NCBI GenBank assembly: GCA_963850205.1
Contig: CAWKKJ010000017.1
Coordinates: 434,001-498,000, forward strand
Direction of reading: 5' to 3'
From: JACVRW01 sp963850205
GTDB lineage: Bacteria > Actinomycetota > Thermoleophilia > Solirubrobacterales > Thermoleophilaceae
DNA length: 64,000 nucleotides
Position numbers and translations under genes: made by a program. Position 1 is the first letter of the stretch. The number at the start of each line of letters is the position of its first letter. This document shows, piece after piece, positions 50,963-59,310 of the stretch. The notes under the pieces were generated by a model. That model saw only the letters and a list, made by a program, of their open reading frames with translations. It ran no database searches and was not told where the DNA came from.

Positions 50963-51766
50963 ATGTCACCGCCGGTCGAGCGCAGCGCGCGCACCGAGGG
51001 AGCCGACACCAGCCTGGGACGCGGGCTGGACATCCTCCTCATCCTCGGCGGCGAGCCCTCCACGCGGAACGGAGGCCTGGGCGTCGTCCGGATCGCGGAG
51101 CAGCTCGGACGCGAGAAGAGCCAGGTGTCGCGGGCTCTGAAGACCCTGGCGGGCTACGGCCTTGTCGATCGCGACCCCGAGACGCTCGACTACCGGCTCG
51201 GCTGGCGCGTGTTCACGCTTGCCGCGCAGGCCGGTCATCGCCGGCTGCTCGAAGAGGCTCACCCGGTGTGCGAGGAGCTGGTGCTTCGGCTCGGCGAGAC
51301 CGCGCACCTCTCCGTGCTCGACGGCGCGGAGGTGCTGACCCTGATGTCGGAGCTGTCGCCGAGCGCCGTTCACGCCAGCGACGGCAGCGGACGGCGCACG
51401 CCGGCCCACTGCACAGCCGCCGGCCGCGCCCTCCTGCTCGATCACGGCGAGGCGCTGATCGCGGATCTGCTTGGCGGCGGGACCCTGCCGATCCACGGGC
51501 CGCGATCGCCGCGAGACGTGGCCGAGCTGTGGCGGCGCGTGGTCGCCGCCCGGGCTGCGGGCTTCGCCGTGAGCGACGAGGAGTTCGAGCCCGGCCTGGT
51601 GAGCGCCGCCGCTCCCGTGCGGGACTTTCGCGGCCGCATCGTGGCCGCGCTCAACGTCTCCGGCCCCAAGTTCAGGTTCGGCGCCGACCTCGAGGCGCGC
51701 GGGCTGGTGGTGCGGGAGGCGGCGGAGGAGCTTTCGCGGCGGCTCGGCTGGACTCCCGGCGAATGA
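50963..51766 (+). CDS. IclR-family transcriptional regulator
   Basis: A 267-residue IclR protein. The N-terminal winged HTH includes VVRIAEQLGREKSQVSRALK and TLAGYGLVDRDPETLDYRLG (residues ~38-85). The C-terminal effector domain has HLSVLDGAEVLTLMSELSP, TPAHCTAAGRALL, and AAPVRDFRGRIVAALNVSGP. IclR regulators respond to small catabolic intermediates, commonly aromatic acids or ureides. Its gene overlaps the M20 hydrolase start (ATGA), so it probably controls the surrounding catabolic genes. Confidence 0.92.
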   Translation: MSPPVERSARTEGADTSLGRGLDILLILGGEPSTRNGGLGVVRIAEQLGREKSQVSRALKTLAGYGLVDRDPETLDYRLGWRVFTLAAQAGHRRLLEEAHPVCEELVLRLGETAHLSVLDGAEVLTLMSELSPSAVHASDGSGRRTPAHCTAAGRALLLDHGEALIADLLGGGTLPIHGPRSPRDVAELWRRVVAARAAGFAVSDEEFEPGLVSAAAPVRDFRGRIVAALNVSGPKFRFGADLEARGLVVREAAEELSRRLGWTPGE

Positions 51767-53067
51767 AGGCTCTCGAGCGGCGGCTGCTGCAGGAGGTCGA
51801 GGACCGGCGGGATGACCTCGTCGAGCTGGCCTCCACCCTCATCGGCTTCGACACGACCGCCCGCGATCCCGGCGAGCCGGCAGGCGAGGAGGCGGCGCTT
51901 CAGCAGCACCTGGCGAGCCGTTTGGACCAGGCGGGGCTGGAGGTCGACCTCTGGGAGCCGGAGCCCGACCTTGCGGGGAGCGTGACGGTGCCTCCCGGCT
52001 TTCGCTTTGAGGGCAGGCCCCAGCTGCTTGCCCGCCGGCCGGGGGCCGGCGGCGGGCGCGCGCTGCTGCTGAACGGCCACGTCGACGTCGTCCCGCCCGG
52101 GCCGGTGGACGAGTGGTCGGCGCCTCCGCGTCCGGCTCAGGTCCGCGACGGCCGGCTCTTCGGGCGCGGAGCGTGCGACATGAAGGGCGGCGTGGCGGCC
52201 ATGGTGGTGGCCGTCGAGGCGCTGGCTTCGCTCTCGGTGCCCACCGCGGGCGACCTGCTGGTGAACACCGTGACCGACGAGGAGTCGACCGGCGCCGGCG
52301 CCGCGGCGACCCTGGCGCGAGGCGTGGGCGCCGAGGCCGGGATCATCCCGGAACCCACAGGACTCGACGTCTGGACGGCCTCGCGAGGGTCCGCGGTGGC
52401 CACCATCACCGTGCCCGGGCGCCCGGGCCACGCCGGCCTGGCGCGCACCGACCACGACCCGGCGGCGGCGGTCAACGCCATCGAGGTCACCGCTCCCCTC
52501 TTGGGCGCGCTGCACGGCCTTCGCGACGACTGGCGCGGCGACCCCGAGCGGGATCACCCGCTCGTCGGGTCCGGCGACGTGGTGCCGATCTCGATCGAGG
52601 CGGGCGATTGGCTCGTGACCCATCCGTCGTCCTGCCGGTTGTCCTGCCACGTGAGCTTCACCCCCGCGCAGGCCGACCGGGACGGCCTCGGGGACCCGGT
52701 CCGGCGCGAGGTGGAGCAGCGGCTCGCGGAGGCGTCCTCCGAGGACGCGTGGTTGCGCAACCATCCGCCCGTCGTGGAGTGGTCCGCGGGCGTGCCCACC
52801 GCCGAGGTCCCGGGCGCGCATCCGGTCGTCGAGACCCTCCGCTCGGCGAGCGCGGACCTCGGCCGGCCGGCTCGTCTGGCCACCCGCACGACCTGGTACG
52901 ACGGGGTGACGTTCACCCGCGGCGGCATCCCCACGGTGGCCTGCGGGCCGGGCGACATCGGCCAAGCCCACGCGGTGGACGAGTTCGTCGTCGTGGACGA
53001 GCTCGTGAGCGCCGCCCAGTGCCTGGCGCTCGCCGCCGTGCGTTTTTGCGGCCTGGTTGACCGGTGA
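51763..53067 (+). CDS. M20-family metallo-hydrolase (ArgE/DapE-like deacylase)
   Basis: A 434-residue M20 di-zinc amidohydrolase. Metal/catalytic motifs are LLLNGHVDVVPPGPVDEW (His, catalytic Asp), GRGACDMKGGVAAMVVAV (bridging Asp), TVTDEESTGAGA (general-base Glu), GIIPEPTGLDVW and GDIGQAHAVDEFV (last His). Members deacylate N-acyl amino acids such as acetylornithine or N-carbamoyl compounds. The ATG overlaps the iclR stop. Substrate unknown; the nitrilase and amidohydrolase nearby point to amide catabolism. Confidence 0.9.
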   Translation: MKALERRLLQEVEDRRDDLVELASTLIGFDTTARDPGEPAGEEAALQQHLASRLDQAGLEVDLWEPEPDLAGSVTVPPGFRFEGRPQLLARRPGAGGGRALLLNGHVDVVPPGPVDEWSAPPRPAQVRDGRLFGRGACDMKGGVAAMVVAVEALASLSVPTAGDLLVNTVTDEESTGAGAAATLARGVGAEAGIIPEPTGLDVWTASRGSAVATITVPGRPGHAGLARTDHDPAAAVNAIEVTAPLLGALHGLRDDWRGDPERDHPLVGSGDVVPISIEAGDWLVTHPSSCRLSCHVSFTPAQADRDGLGDPVRREVEQRLAEASSEDAWLRNHPPVVEWSAGVPTAEVPGAHPVVETLRSASADLGRPARLATRTTWYDGVTFTRGGIPTVACGPGDIGQAHAVDEFVVVDELVSAAQCLALAAVRFCGLVDR

Positions 53068-53223
53068 CCTGAGTCGTCGTTTCGGCGCACCTTCCCGGCG
53101 TCTGGACTGGGCTGACGCCCCCCACGGGAATCGCCGATGCGCTGCATCGACTCATCCCGTGTGCGTCCCCAGCCCCGCCCAGCCACTCGGGAAGCTGAAG
53201 CCGAACTTCCGACTCAGGTCAGT

Positions 53224-53274
53224 GGGCATTAGTGTGCAAGCACGGTTGCCGAGTCGGCAACCGACCCAGTGCCC
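53224..53274 (+). promoter_or_regulatory. Stem-loop/palindrome upstream of the methyltransferase gene
   Basis: The 225-bp gap holds no gene. CGGTTGCC-gagtc-GGCAACCG (53243-53263) is a perfect 8-bp inverted repeat framed by GGGCA (53224-53228) and TGCCC (53270-53274). It lies 30 nt before the homocysteine S-methyltransferase ATG: an operator or a leader structure. Confidence 0.45.
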
Positions 53275-53292
53275 GGGAACGAAGGAGAGACG

Positions 53293-54321
53293 ATGTCGGC
53301 GTTGTTGGACCGTTTGGAGCAGGGCCCGGTGATCTGCGCCGAGGGCTACCTGTTCGAGCTCGAGCGCCGCGGCTACCTGCAGGCCGGAGGCTTCGTGCCC
53401 GAGGTGGTGCTCGAGCACCCCGAGAAGGTGGCGGAGCTGCACCGCGAGTTCGTCCACGCGGGCTCCGACGTGGTCGAGGCCTTCACCTACTACGCCCACC
53501 GCGAGAAGCTGCGGCTGATCGGGCGCGAGGAGCTGCTCGAGACGATCAACCACGAAGCGCTCCGGATCGCCGCCGGCGTGGCGGCGGAGAGCGACGCGCT
53601 GCTGGCCGGCAACGTCTGCAACACCAACGTGTACGAGGGACGCGAATCCGACGCCGTGGTCCGCGGCATGTTCGAGGAGCAGGTGGGCTGGGCGGCTGAA
53701 GCGGGCGTCGACTTCGTGATCGCCGAGACCATCTCGTGGCTGGGGGAGGCCCTGGTGGCCAACCAGGTGATCAAGGACGCGGGGCTGACCGCGGTGGTGA
53801 CCCTGACCGCCCACAAGGACCCGGACATGCGTGAGGGGATCGCGCCGGCGGAGGCCTGCCGCCGCCTGGAGGCAGCGGGCGCCGACGTCGTCGGCCTCAA
53901 CTGCAGTCGCGGGCCAGAGACGATGCTGCCGTTGCTCGAGGAGATACGCGAGGCGGTCTCCGTGCCGGTGGCGGCGCTTCCGGTTCCGTATCGCACCACG
54001 GCCGACCAGCCCAGCTTCCAGTCGCTGAATGACCCGTCCTTCCAGGACCTCCCCGAGGGCCGCTCCTTCCCGACGGCGCTCGATCCGTTTACCTGCCACC
54101 GCTACGAGATCGCGGAGTTCGCGCGCGCGGCGCACGAGCTCGGGGTGAGCTACCTGGGCGTGTGCTGCGGCGCGGCGCCCCACCACATCCGGAGCATGGC
54201 CGAGGCGCTGGGGCGCACGCCGCCGGCCAGCCGCTACACCGCCGACATGTCCAAGCACGCCTATCTGGGCAGCGACACCAGCGCCCGGGCCGACTATCAG
54301 GAGTACGCGGACAGGCTCTAG
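53293..54321 (+). CDS. Homocysteine S-methyltransferase family protein (BHMT-like)
   Basis: A 342-residue TIM-barrel enzyme of the betaine/S-methylmethionine-homocysteine methyltransferase family. Zinc ligands are in VVGLNCSRGPETM and YLGVCCGAAPHHIRSMAE (one plus two Cys), and the barrel start is VICAEGYLFELERRGYLQAG. It moves a methyl from betaine or another methylated compound to homocysteine, or a related thiol. SD AAGGAG precedes the ATG by 6 nt. The methyl-transfer theme fits the Rieske demethylase-like gene at 29352 and the Fae homologue at 58789, but these are not in one operon. Confidence 0.88.
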   Translation: MSALLDRLEQGPVICAEGYLFELERRGYLQAGGFVPEVVLEHPEKVAELHREFVHAGSDVVEAFTYYAHREKLRLIGREELLETINHEALRIAAGVAAESDALLAGNVCNTNVYEGRESDAVVRGMFEEQVGWAAEAGVDFVIAETISWLGEALVANQVIKDAGLTAVVTLTAHKDPDMREGIAPAEACRRLEAAGADVVGLNCSRGPETMLPLLEEIREAVSVPVAALPVPYRTTADQPSFQSLNDPSFQDLPEGRSFPTALDPFTCHRYEIAEFARAAHELGVSYLGVCCGAAPHHIRSMAEALGRTPPASRYTADMSKHAYLGSDTSARADYQEYADRL

Positions 54322-54330
54322 CCTGGCGGC
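54319..54330 (+). promoter_or_regulatory. Leaderless promoter -10 box of the nitrilase gene
   Basis: TAGCCT at 54319-54324, overlapping the previous stop codon, then 6 nt and the GTG at 54331. Confidence 0.5.
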
Positions 54331-55182
54331 GTGAGCTCGCCGGCGGACCAAATGGCGCGGGTGACGCTGGCGCAGGTCGCGCCGGTCCTCGGCGACGTCG
54401 CCGAGAACGCGCGCCGCGCGTCCGACCACATCGGCGCCGCGAGGGACGAGGGCGCCGACGTGGTGGTGCTCCCCGAGCTGATGCTCAGCGGCTACTCGCT
54501 GGGGCGCGTGGACGACGACGTCTCCCGCCCGGCCGGCGGCCCGGAGCTGACCGGGCTCGCCGAGGAGGCGAAGGGGATCGGGTGCGTCGTGGGCTTCGCC
54601 GAGGCGGGCCGCGTCCACACCTACAACAGCGCCGCCTACCTGGAGCGAGGCGCGGTCCGGCACGTGCACCGCAAGCTGTACCTGCCCACCTACGACATCT
54701 GGGAGGAGCGCAAGCACTTCACCCCCGGAAGCGCCATCCGGGCCTTCGACACGGACATCGGCCGGGTGGCGATCCTCATCTGCAGCGACGCCTGGCAGCC
54801 GGCGCTGGCCGTGCTGGCCATCCAGGACGGGGCGCGGATCCTGATCGTCCCGGCCAACAGCACCGAGCGAATGGCGGCGATCCGCGACGAATGGCGCGAC
54901 ATCAACCGCTTCTACGCCCGCCTGCTGGAGTGCTACGTGGTCTTCGTGAACCGCGTCGGGACCGAGGGCGACCTCCGCTTCTGGGGCGGATCCCAGGTCT
55001 ACGACCCCTGGGGCGACCTCGTGGGCGAAGCGCCCGCCGACAAGCCCGCGACGCTCACCGTGGAGCTCGACCTGGCCGCCGTGCGCAGGCGCCGGCGGGA
55101 GATGCCGCTCGTCAAGGAGGCGAGGCTCGCGCTGCTGAGCCGCGAGCTCGACCGGCTCGCGGCCGAGGGCGGGGACCTCTAG
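54331..55182 (+). CDS. Carbon-nitrogen hydrolase (nitrilase superfamily)
   Basis: A 283-residue CN-hydrolase. The Glu-Lys-Cys triad is visible in VVVLPELMLSGYSLG (Glu), HRKLYLPTYDIWEE (Lys) and VAILICSDAWQPALAV (Cys). These enzymes hydrolyse amides, N-carbamoyl amino acids or nitriles. Its own leaderless promoter overlaps the upstream stop. It is the last rightward gene and converges on the amidohydrolase, consistent with breakdown of an amide-bearing substrate. Confidence 0.9.
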   Translation: MSSPADQMARVTLAQVAPVLGDVAENARRASDHIGAARDEGADVVVLPELMLSGYSLGRVDDDVSRPAGGPELTGLAEEAKGIGCVVGFAEAGRVHTYNSAAYLERGAVRHVHRKLYLPTYDIWEERKHFTPGSAIRAFDTDIGRVAILICSDAWQPALAVLAIQDGARILIVPANSTERMAAIRDEWRDINRFYARLLECYVVFVNRVGTEGDLRFWGGSQVYDPWGDLVGEAPADKPATLTVELDLAAVRRRRREMPLVKEARLALLSRELDRLAAEGGDL

Positions 55183-55201
55183 TAGGCCTGACCGTCGCCG
55201 G

Positions 55202-56509
55202 TTAACCCGACGCGCCGAGGGGCCTGCCCGCCAGGGCGGGCACGGGATCCACCGGCGGCCCGCTCGGGTGGAGCCGGTCGAGCTCCGGCAGGTCCGCCTC
55301 GAGCGCCGCGCCGGCGACGGGTCGCCCGTGCTGGATTACCAGCCAGATGCGGTTCTCGTCGAGCAGGTGGGCCGGTTCGGTGAGGGGATCGCCGTCCACC
55401 ACCAGCATGTCGGCCGCCAGGCCGCGCGCGACCGTCCCGACGTCGCCCGCGATGCCGCAGGCCGTAGCGCTTCCCACCGTGCCCGCCGCGATCGCGTCGA
55501 TCGGGGCCAGGCCCGCGCCCACCAGACGAACCAGCTCGAGCGCGCTCCGGCCGTGCGGCTGGGAGTCGAACCCCATCGCCAGCCGAACGCCCGCCCGGCG
55601 CGCGGCCTCGACGGTGCGGTGAGCGGAGTCCTTCTGGCGTTTCGCGAGCTCGACCAGCCGGGGCGCCCAGCGCATGCCCTCGTTCTCCGCGATGTGGAAG
55701 AAGCAGGACAGGGTGGGAACGAGCACGCGCCCGCTGCGCGCCAGCTCGTCGAGCAACTCGGGCGCGCGGTGAAGCTCGAGCCCGTGCTCGATCGTGTCGA
55801 CCTGCTCCTCGATCGCGAGGCGGGTGCCGTCCAGTCCCTCGCAGTGGGCGGCCACGCGGTACCCCATTCGGTGCGCCTCCTCGACGACCGTGGTGATCTC
55901 CGCCCGCGTCATCTGGAGCGGCGAGCTGTCCTCGAGCTCACAGGATCGGGCGCCCGTGGTCATGATCTTGATGAAGTCCGCGCCGCGCCGGAACTGCTCC
56001 CGGGTGGCCCTCCGCATCTCGTCGGGCCCGGTCGCCTCGCGGTACATGCCCTCGAAGTGCCGCCCCCCGGCCGACGTGGCGGAGACGATCCGTCCGCACG
56101 CCAGGATCCGGGGGCCGGGCACCGCGCCGAGGCGCACGGCCCGGCGGGCGTGAAGGAGGTCGTCGCCGAAGGCGCCGACGTCTCGGACCGTCGTGATGCC
56201 CATGCGCAGCATCCGCCGGAGACCGGCCGCGATGAAGTGGTGCTTGACCTCGGGCGCGATCGCCTCCTGCCCCTTGAGCGGCTCGGGCACGTCGAAGCCG
56301 GTCACGTGGACGTGGGCGTCCACGAGGCCCGGCAGGAGGGCCTTGCCACCGAGGTCCAGCCGAGGCACGTCGGCGGGCGCGGGCTCGCCGTTCGCCTGCA
56401 CGCCGGCGATGCGGCCGTCCTCGATCAGCACCGTCGCCCCCTCGAGCGGGGGTGCGCCGGTGCCGTCGATCAGACGGGCCGAGGTCAGGCAGAGGGCGTT
56501 GGTCACCAC
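55202..56509 (-). CDS. Metal-dependent amidohydrolase (prolidase/imidazolonepropionase-like group)
   Basis: A 435-residue TIM-barrel amidohydrolase. Ligands: LPGLVDAHVHVTG (HxH), ADFIKIMTTGA (bridging Lys), YRVAAHCEGLDG and VDTIEHGLELH (His), LAMGFDSQPHGRS (Asp). This resembles the Met-dependent hydrolase A/dipeptidase-like subgroup that cleaves dipeptides or N-acyl amino acids, matching the peptide ABC transporter in the same operon. The start is one of two adjacent GTG codons. Last gene of the leftward operon, 30 bp after the dehydrogenase. Confidence 0.88.
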   Translation of the reverse strand: MVTNALCLTSARLIDGTGAPPLEGATVLIEDGRIAGVQANGEPAPADVPRLDLGGKALLPGLVDAHVHVTGFDVPEPLKGQEAIAPEVKHHFIAAGLRRMLRMGITTVRDVGAFGDDLLHARRAVRLGAVPGPRILACGRIVSATSAGGRHFEGMYREATGPDEMRRATREQFRRGADFIKIMTTGARSCELEDSSPLQMTRAEITTVVEEAHRMGYRVAAHCEGLDGTRLAIEEQVDTIEHGLELHRAPELLDELARSGRVLVPTLSCFFHIAENEGMRWAPRLVELAKRQKDSAHRTVEAARRAGVRLAMGFDSQPHGRSALELVRLVGAGLAPIDAIAAGTVGSATACGIAGDVGTVARGLAADMLVVDGDPLTEPAHLLDENRIWLVIQHGRPVAGAALEADLPELDRLHPSGPPVDPVPALAGRPLGASG

Positions 56510-56539
56510 CGGCTGGGTATCACTCCGGGCGGGGGTGGG

Positions 56540-57676
56540 TCAAGCGCGAGATCGGGATGGGGCCTCGGCGAGCTCCGGGTCCAGCACGATCACCGTTCGC
56601 GCTCCCGCGCCCCGCCGCAGCCGCTCGAAGGCCTCACCCACGCCCGACAGGTCGCTCAGGTCGCTGACCACGTCAGCCACCGGCAGCCTGCCGTCGCCCA
56701 CCAGGCGGGCGAGCTCGCTCAGCTCGACGGCGGGGTCGGCCGAGCCGTAGTAGCAGCCCTTGAGGCCCTTCTCGGAGAGCAGGTCGAAGGCGGGTAGCGA
56801 CACCTCCACCCCCTGAGGGGCCAGGCCGACGACCACGGCGGTGGCGCCAGGGCGCAGCACGTCCCACGCCTGCCGGATGGTCCGCGCCGTCCCGATGGCC
56901 TCGAAGGCGTGGTCGACCCCGCCGCCGGACAGCTCCAGCACGCGCTCGACCGGGTTTTCGGCGGCCGGGTTCACGGCGTGGGTGGCGCCACGGGCATGAG
57001 CGAGCTCGCGCTTGGCCTCGTCGCGCTCGACGGCGACGATGGGCGTGGCCCCGGCCAGCCGCGCGCCGGCGACGATCTGCTGGCCGATTCCCCCGCAGCC
57101 GATCACGCAGACGCTCTCGTCCGCCGCGACGCCGGCGGCGTTCCTGACGGCGCCGACGCCGGTGACCACGGCGCAGCCCACCAGCGCGGCCTGCCACAGC
57201 GGCAGGTCCTGGGGGATACCGACCGCCGAGGCGGCGGGCACCACGCAGCGCTCCGCGAAGCAGGAGACGAAGTTGAAGTGAGCCAGCGGGGATCCGTCCG
57301 CGCTGCGAAGCCGCGAGGTGCCGTCGAGGAGTGTGCCGTTCCAGGAGCGGCCGGCGGCCGTCTGGCACAGGTTGGGTTGCCCGGCGCGGCACGCCCGGCA
57401 GGCCCGGCAGGCCGGCACGAAGCAGAAGGCGACATGGTCACCCGGCGCCGGACGGTCCACGCCGGGTCCCACGGCCTCGACGACGCCGGCGCCCTCGTGC
57501 CCGGGAACGATCGGGAACCGCTTCGCGCCCAGGTGGCCCTCGGCCAGATGGAGGTCCGAGTGGCAGACCCCGGCCGCGGCCACGCGCACCAGCACCTCCT
57601 CGTCGCGCGGCGGGTCGAGGTCCACCTCCTCGACGCGGGGCGCGGAGCCGGGCTCACGGAGGACGACAGCCCTCAT
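56540..57676 (-). CDS. Zinc alcohol dehydrogenase, class III/NDMA-dependent type (copy 1)
   Basis: A 378-residue medium-chain dehydrogenase. Catalytic-zinc motif GVCHSDLHLAEG and VPGHEGAGVVEAVGPG; structural-zinc motif CRACRACRAGQPNLC; Rossmann motif VCVIGCGGIGQQIVAGARLA. The region FNFVSCFAERCVVPA is typical of the S-(hydroxymethyl)thiol/NDMA-dependent group that oxidises formaldehyde adducts or alcohols. A second member is encoded three genes upstream at 59307. Overlaps the enolase-family gene by 4 bp. Confidence 0.9.
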   Translation of the reverse strand: MRAVVLREPGSAPRVEEVDLDPPRDEEVLVRVAAAGVCHSDLHLAEGHLGAKRFPIVPGHEGAGVVEAVGPGVDRPAPGDHVAFCFVPACRACRACRAGQPNLCQTAAGRSWNGTLLDGTSRLRSADGSPLAHFNFVSCFAERCVVPAASAVGIPQDLPLWQAALVGCAVVTGVGAVRNAAGVAADESVCVIGCGGIGQQIVAGARLAGATPIVAVERDEAKRELAHARGATHAVNPAAENPVERVLELSGGGVDHAFEAIGTARTIRQAWDVLRPGATAVVVGLAPQGVEVSLPAFDLLSEKGLKGCYYGSADPAVELSELARLVGDGRLPVADVVSDLSDLSGVGEAFERLRRGAGARTVIVLDPELAEAPSRSRA

Positions 57677-58785
57677 CGCCCGACGCGGTAGGCCTCGAGC
57701 CGGTCCAGGTCGGGCACCACACCGAGCCCCGGCCCGGGAGGGGGAGCGATCGTGCCGTCGGGCGCGATGTCCAACGGAGCCGGCAGCAACCAGTCGCGGC
57801 GCTGCGGGGTCCAGGCCGGCGGGTCGAGCGGGACCTCCACGTAGGGACAGGTGGACACCGCCAGGGCGAGATGGAGGTTGGCCAGCAGCCCGAGGCCGTT
57901 GCTCCAGGTGTGCGGCGTGAAGGCCCGCCCGCACAGGTCGGCCAGGGCGGCGATCCGCCGGCAGCCGCCGAGGCCGCCCGCCAGCACGGCGTCAGGCTGG
58001 ATCACGTTCACGCCGCCGCGGAGCAGCAGGTCGCGGGCCTCGAACGCGCCCCGCACCATCTCGCCCGCGGCGATCCGAAGCGAGGTCCGGCGGCGCAGCG
58101 TCGCGTAGCCCTCGACGTCTTCGGTGGGCAGCGGCTCCTCGAGCCAGTAGACCCCAAGCGGTTCCAGCGCGTTCGCGCACTGGATGGCCGTGGGCACGTC
58201 CCAGCGGGGACCCCGGTCCCCGGCCATGCGCCAGCCCTGGTTGGCGTCCACCATCAGCTCGACGCCGGGCCCGACGGCGTCGCGCACCTGCTCCACCAGG
58301 TCCACGTCACGGCGCCAGTCGGCGGCACCAAGGCGGAGCTTCACCGCCTTCACGCCGGCGTCACGCAGCTCGGCCACGCGGCGGGCGCGCTCGGCGGCCT
58401 CGACCGGCTCGCCGCTCGAGGCGTAGGCGAGCAGGCGTTCCGAGCGCCCGCCCAGGAGGCGCCACAGCGGCTGATCGAGCGCCCGAGCCGCGAGGTCCCA
58501 GACCGCGACCTCGGCCGTCCATGGGCGCCCCCCGTGGAAGTCGACGGTCTCGCACAGCTCACGCACCACCTCCGGCCGCAGCGGGTCGAGCCCGGTCAGC
58601 AGGCGCTCGAGCAGCGCGGCGTCGGGCAGCCCGTCCCCGCTCGCGTATCCCTCCATCCCCTCGTCGGAGCGTACGATCACGAGGCTCGCCTCCTGGGCGG
58701 TGCGCGGAACCGGATCCCACGCCACCCGCAACGGCGGGTCCAGCGGAAACGCGTAGCGGCGCACCTCGAACCCCGTGATGCGCAC
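57673..58785 (-). CDS. Enolase-superfamily (mandelate racemase/muconate lactonizing) enzyme
   Basis: A 370-residue enolase-superfamily member. Lid domain start RITGFEVRRYAFPLDPP; active-site motif VKAVKLRLG (KxR variant of KxK); metal ligands MVDANQGW (Asp), YWLEEPLP (Glu) and RIAAGEMV (Glu); FTPHTWSNG carries a candidate His base. It abstracts an alpha-proton of a carboxylate, leading to dehydration, racemisation or cycloisomerisation. A sugar acid or amino-acid derivative is likely but undetermined. Sits between fae-like and dehydrogenase genes. Confidence 0.9.
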   Translation of the reverse strand: MRITGFEVRRYAFPLDPPLRVAWDPVPRTAQEASLVIVRSDEGMEGYASGDGLPDAALLERLLTGLDPLRPEVVRELCETVDFHGGRPWTAEVAVWDLAARALDQPLWRLLGGRSERLLAYASSGEPVEAAERARRVAELRDAGVKAVKLRLGAADWRRDVDLVEQVRDAVGPGVELMVDANQGWRMAGDRGPRWDVPTAIQCANALEPLGVYWLEEPLPTEDVEGYATLRRRTSLRIAAGEMVRGAFEARDLLLRGGVNVIQPDAVLAGGLGGCRRIAALADLCGRAFTPHTWSNGLGLLANLHLALAVSTCPYVEVPLDPPAWTPQRRDWLLPAPLDIAPDGTIAPPPGPGLGVVPDLDRLEAYRVGR

Positions 58786-58788
58786 CGC

Positions 58789-59310
58789 TCAGTCCCCGGA
58801 GTAGAAGGCGTTCGTGGCCTCGTCGCGCTCGGCGGCGAGCGCGCGGACCCGGTCGCCCGAGGGCGGCCGAAGGGCATCGGCCACGGCGTCGCGCGTGGCC
58901 TCCCGGTTGGCCGTTCGCACCGCGGTCTCGTCGTGGGCGTCGGGGTCCACCCACACCGCGACCAGGACCACGACGTCGGCCGCCTCGTCGGCGTCCAGGA
59001 GCCCCTCCGCCACCGCGTCGAGCACGCCCTGGGCGATGCCGAGCTGGGCGGCGCCCCAGGTGAGGCTCTCGAGGCGCTCCCCGGCGATGGTCACCTTGTT
59101 GACCACGATCGTCGCCGGCCGCACCGGGGTGCCGCCACCCTTGAGACAGGCGAGCATCGGCAGGTGGCCGGGACGAGGGCTGGCCAGCACGGCGGTCGCG
59201 GCCGCCGCCGTCGGGGAGCCGCGACGCCCCAACACCAGGTTGATGTGGCTTCCGTTGGGCACCTCGCCGGCCCAGGCCTCGCCGATCGCGCCGTCGAGCG
59301 GGTCGTTCAC
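58789..59310 (-). CDS. fae: Formaldehyde-activating enzyme (Fae) homologue
   Basis: A 173-residue protein. GEAWAGEVPNGSHINLVLG and RRGSPTAAAATA match the Fae start (GEALVG...AHIDLIIGPRGSP), keeping the catalytic His (GSHINL). TIVVNKVTIAGERL and AQLGIAQGVLDAVAEGLL match NKVTI and AQHGVAMAVQDAVAEGII. Canonical Fae condenses formaldehyde with tetrahydromethanopterin. No other H4MPT-pathway gene is in the window, so the acceptor may differ. It lies between two formaldehyde/alcohol-type dehydrogenases, with a 4-bp overlap to one, making C1 handling credible. Confidence 0.85.
   Translation of the reverse strand: MNDPLDGAIGEAWAGEVPNGSHINLVLGRRGSPTAAAATAVLASPRPGHLPMLACLKGGGTPVRPATIVVNKVTIAGERLESLTWGAAQLGIAQGVLDAVAEGLLDADEAADVVVLVAVWVDPDAHDETAVRTANREATRDAVADALRPPSGDRVRALAAERDEATNAFYSGD

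Noticed and set aside
53068..53292. SAM or SAH riboswitch before the homocysteine S-methyltransferase
   Set aside because: The stem-loops do not fit the SAM-I, SAM-II, SAM-IV or SAH consensus as I know them; kept only as an unclassified structure.
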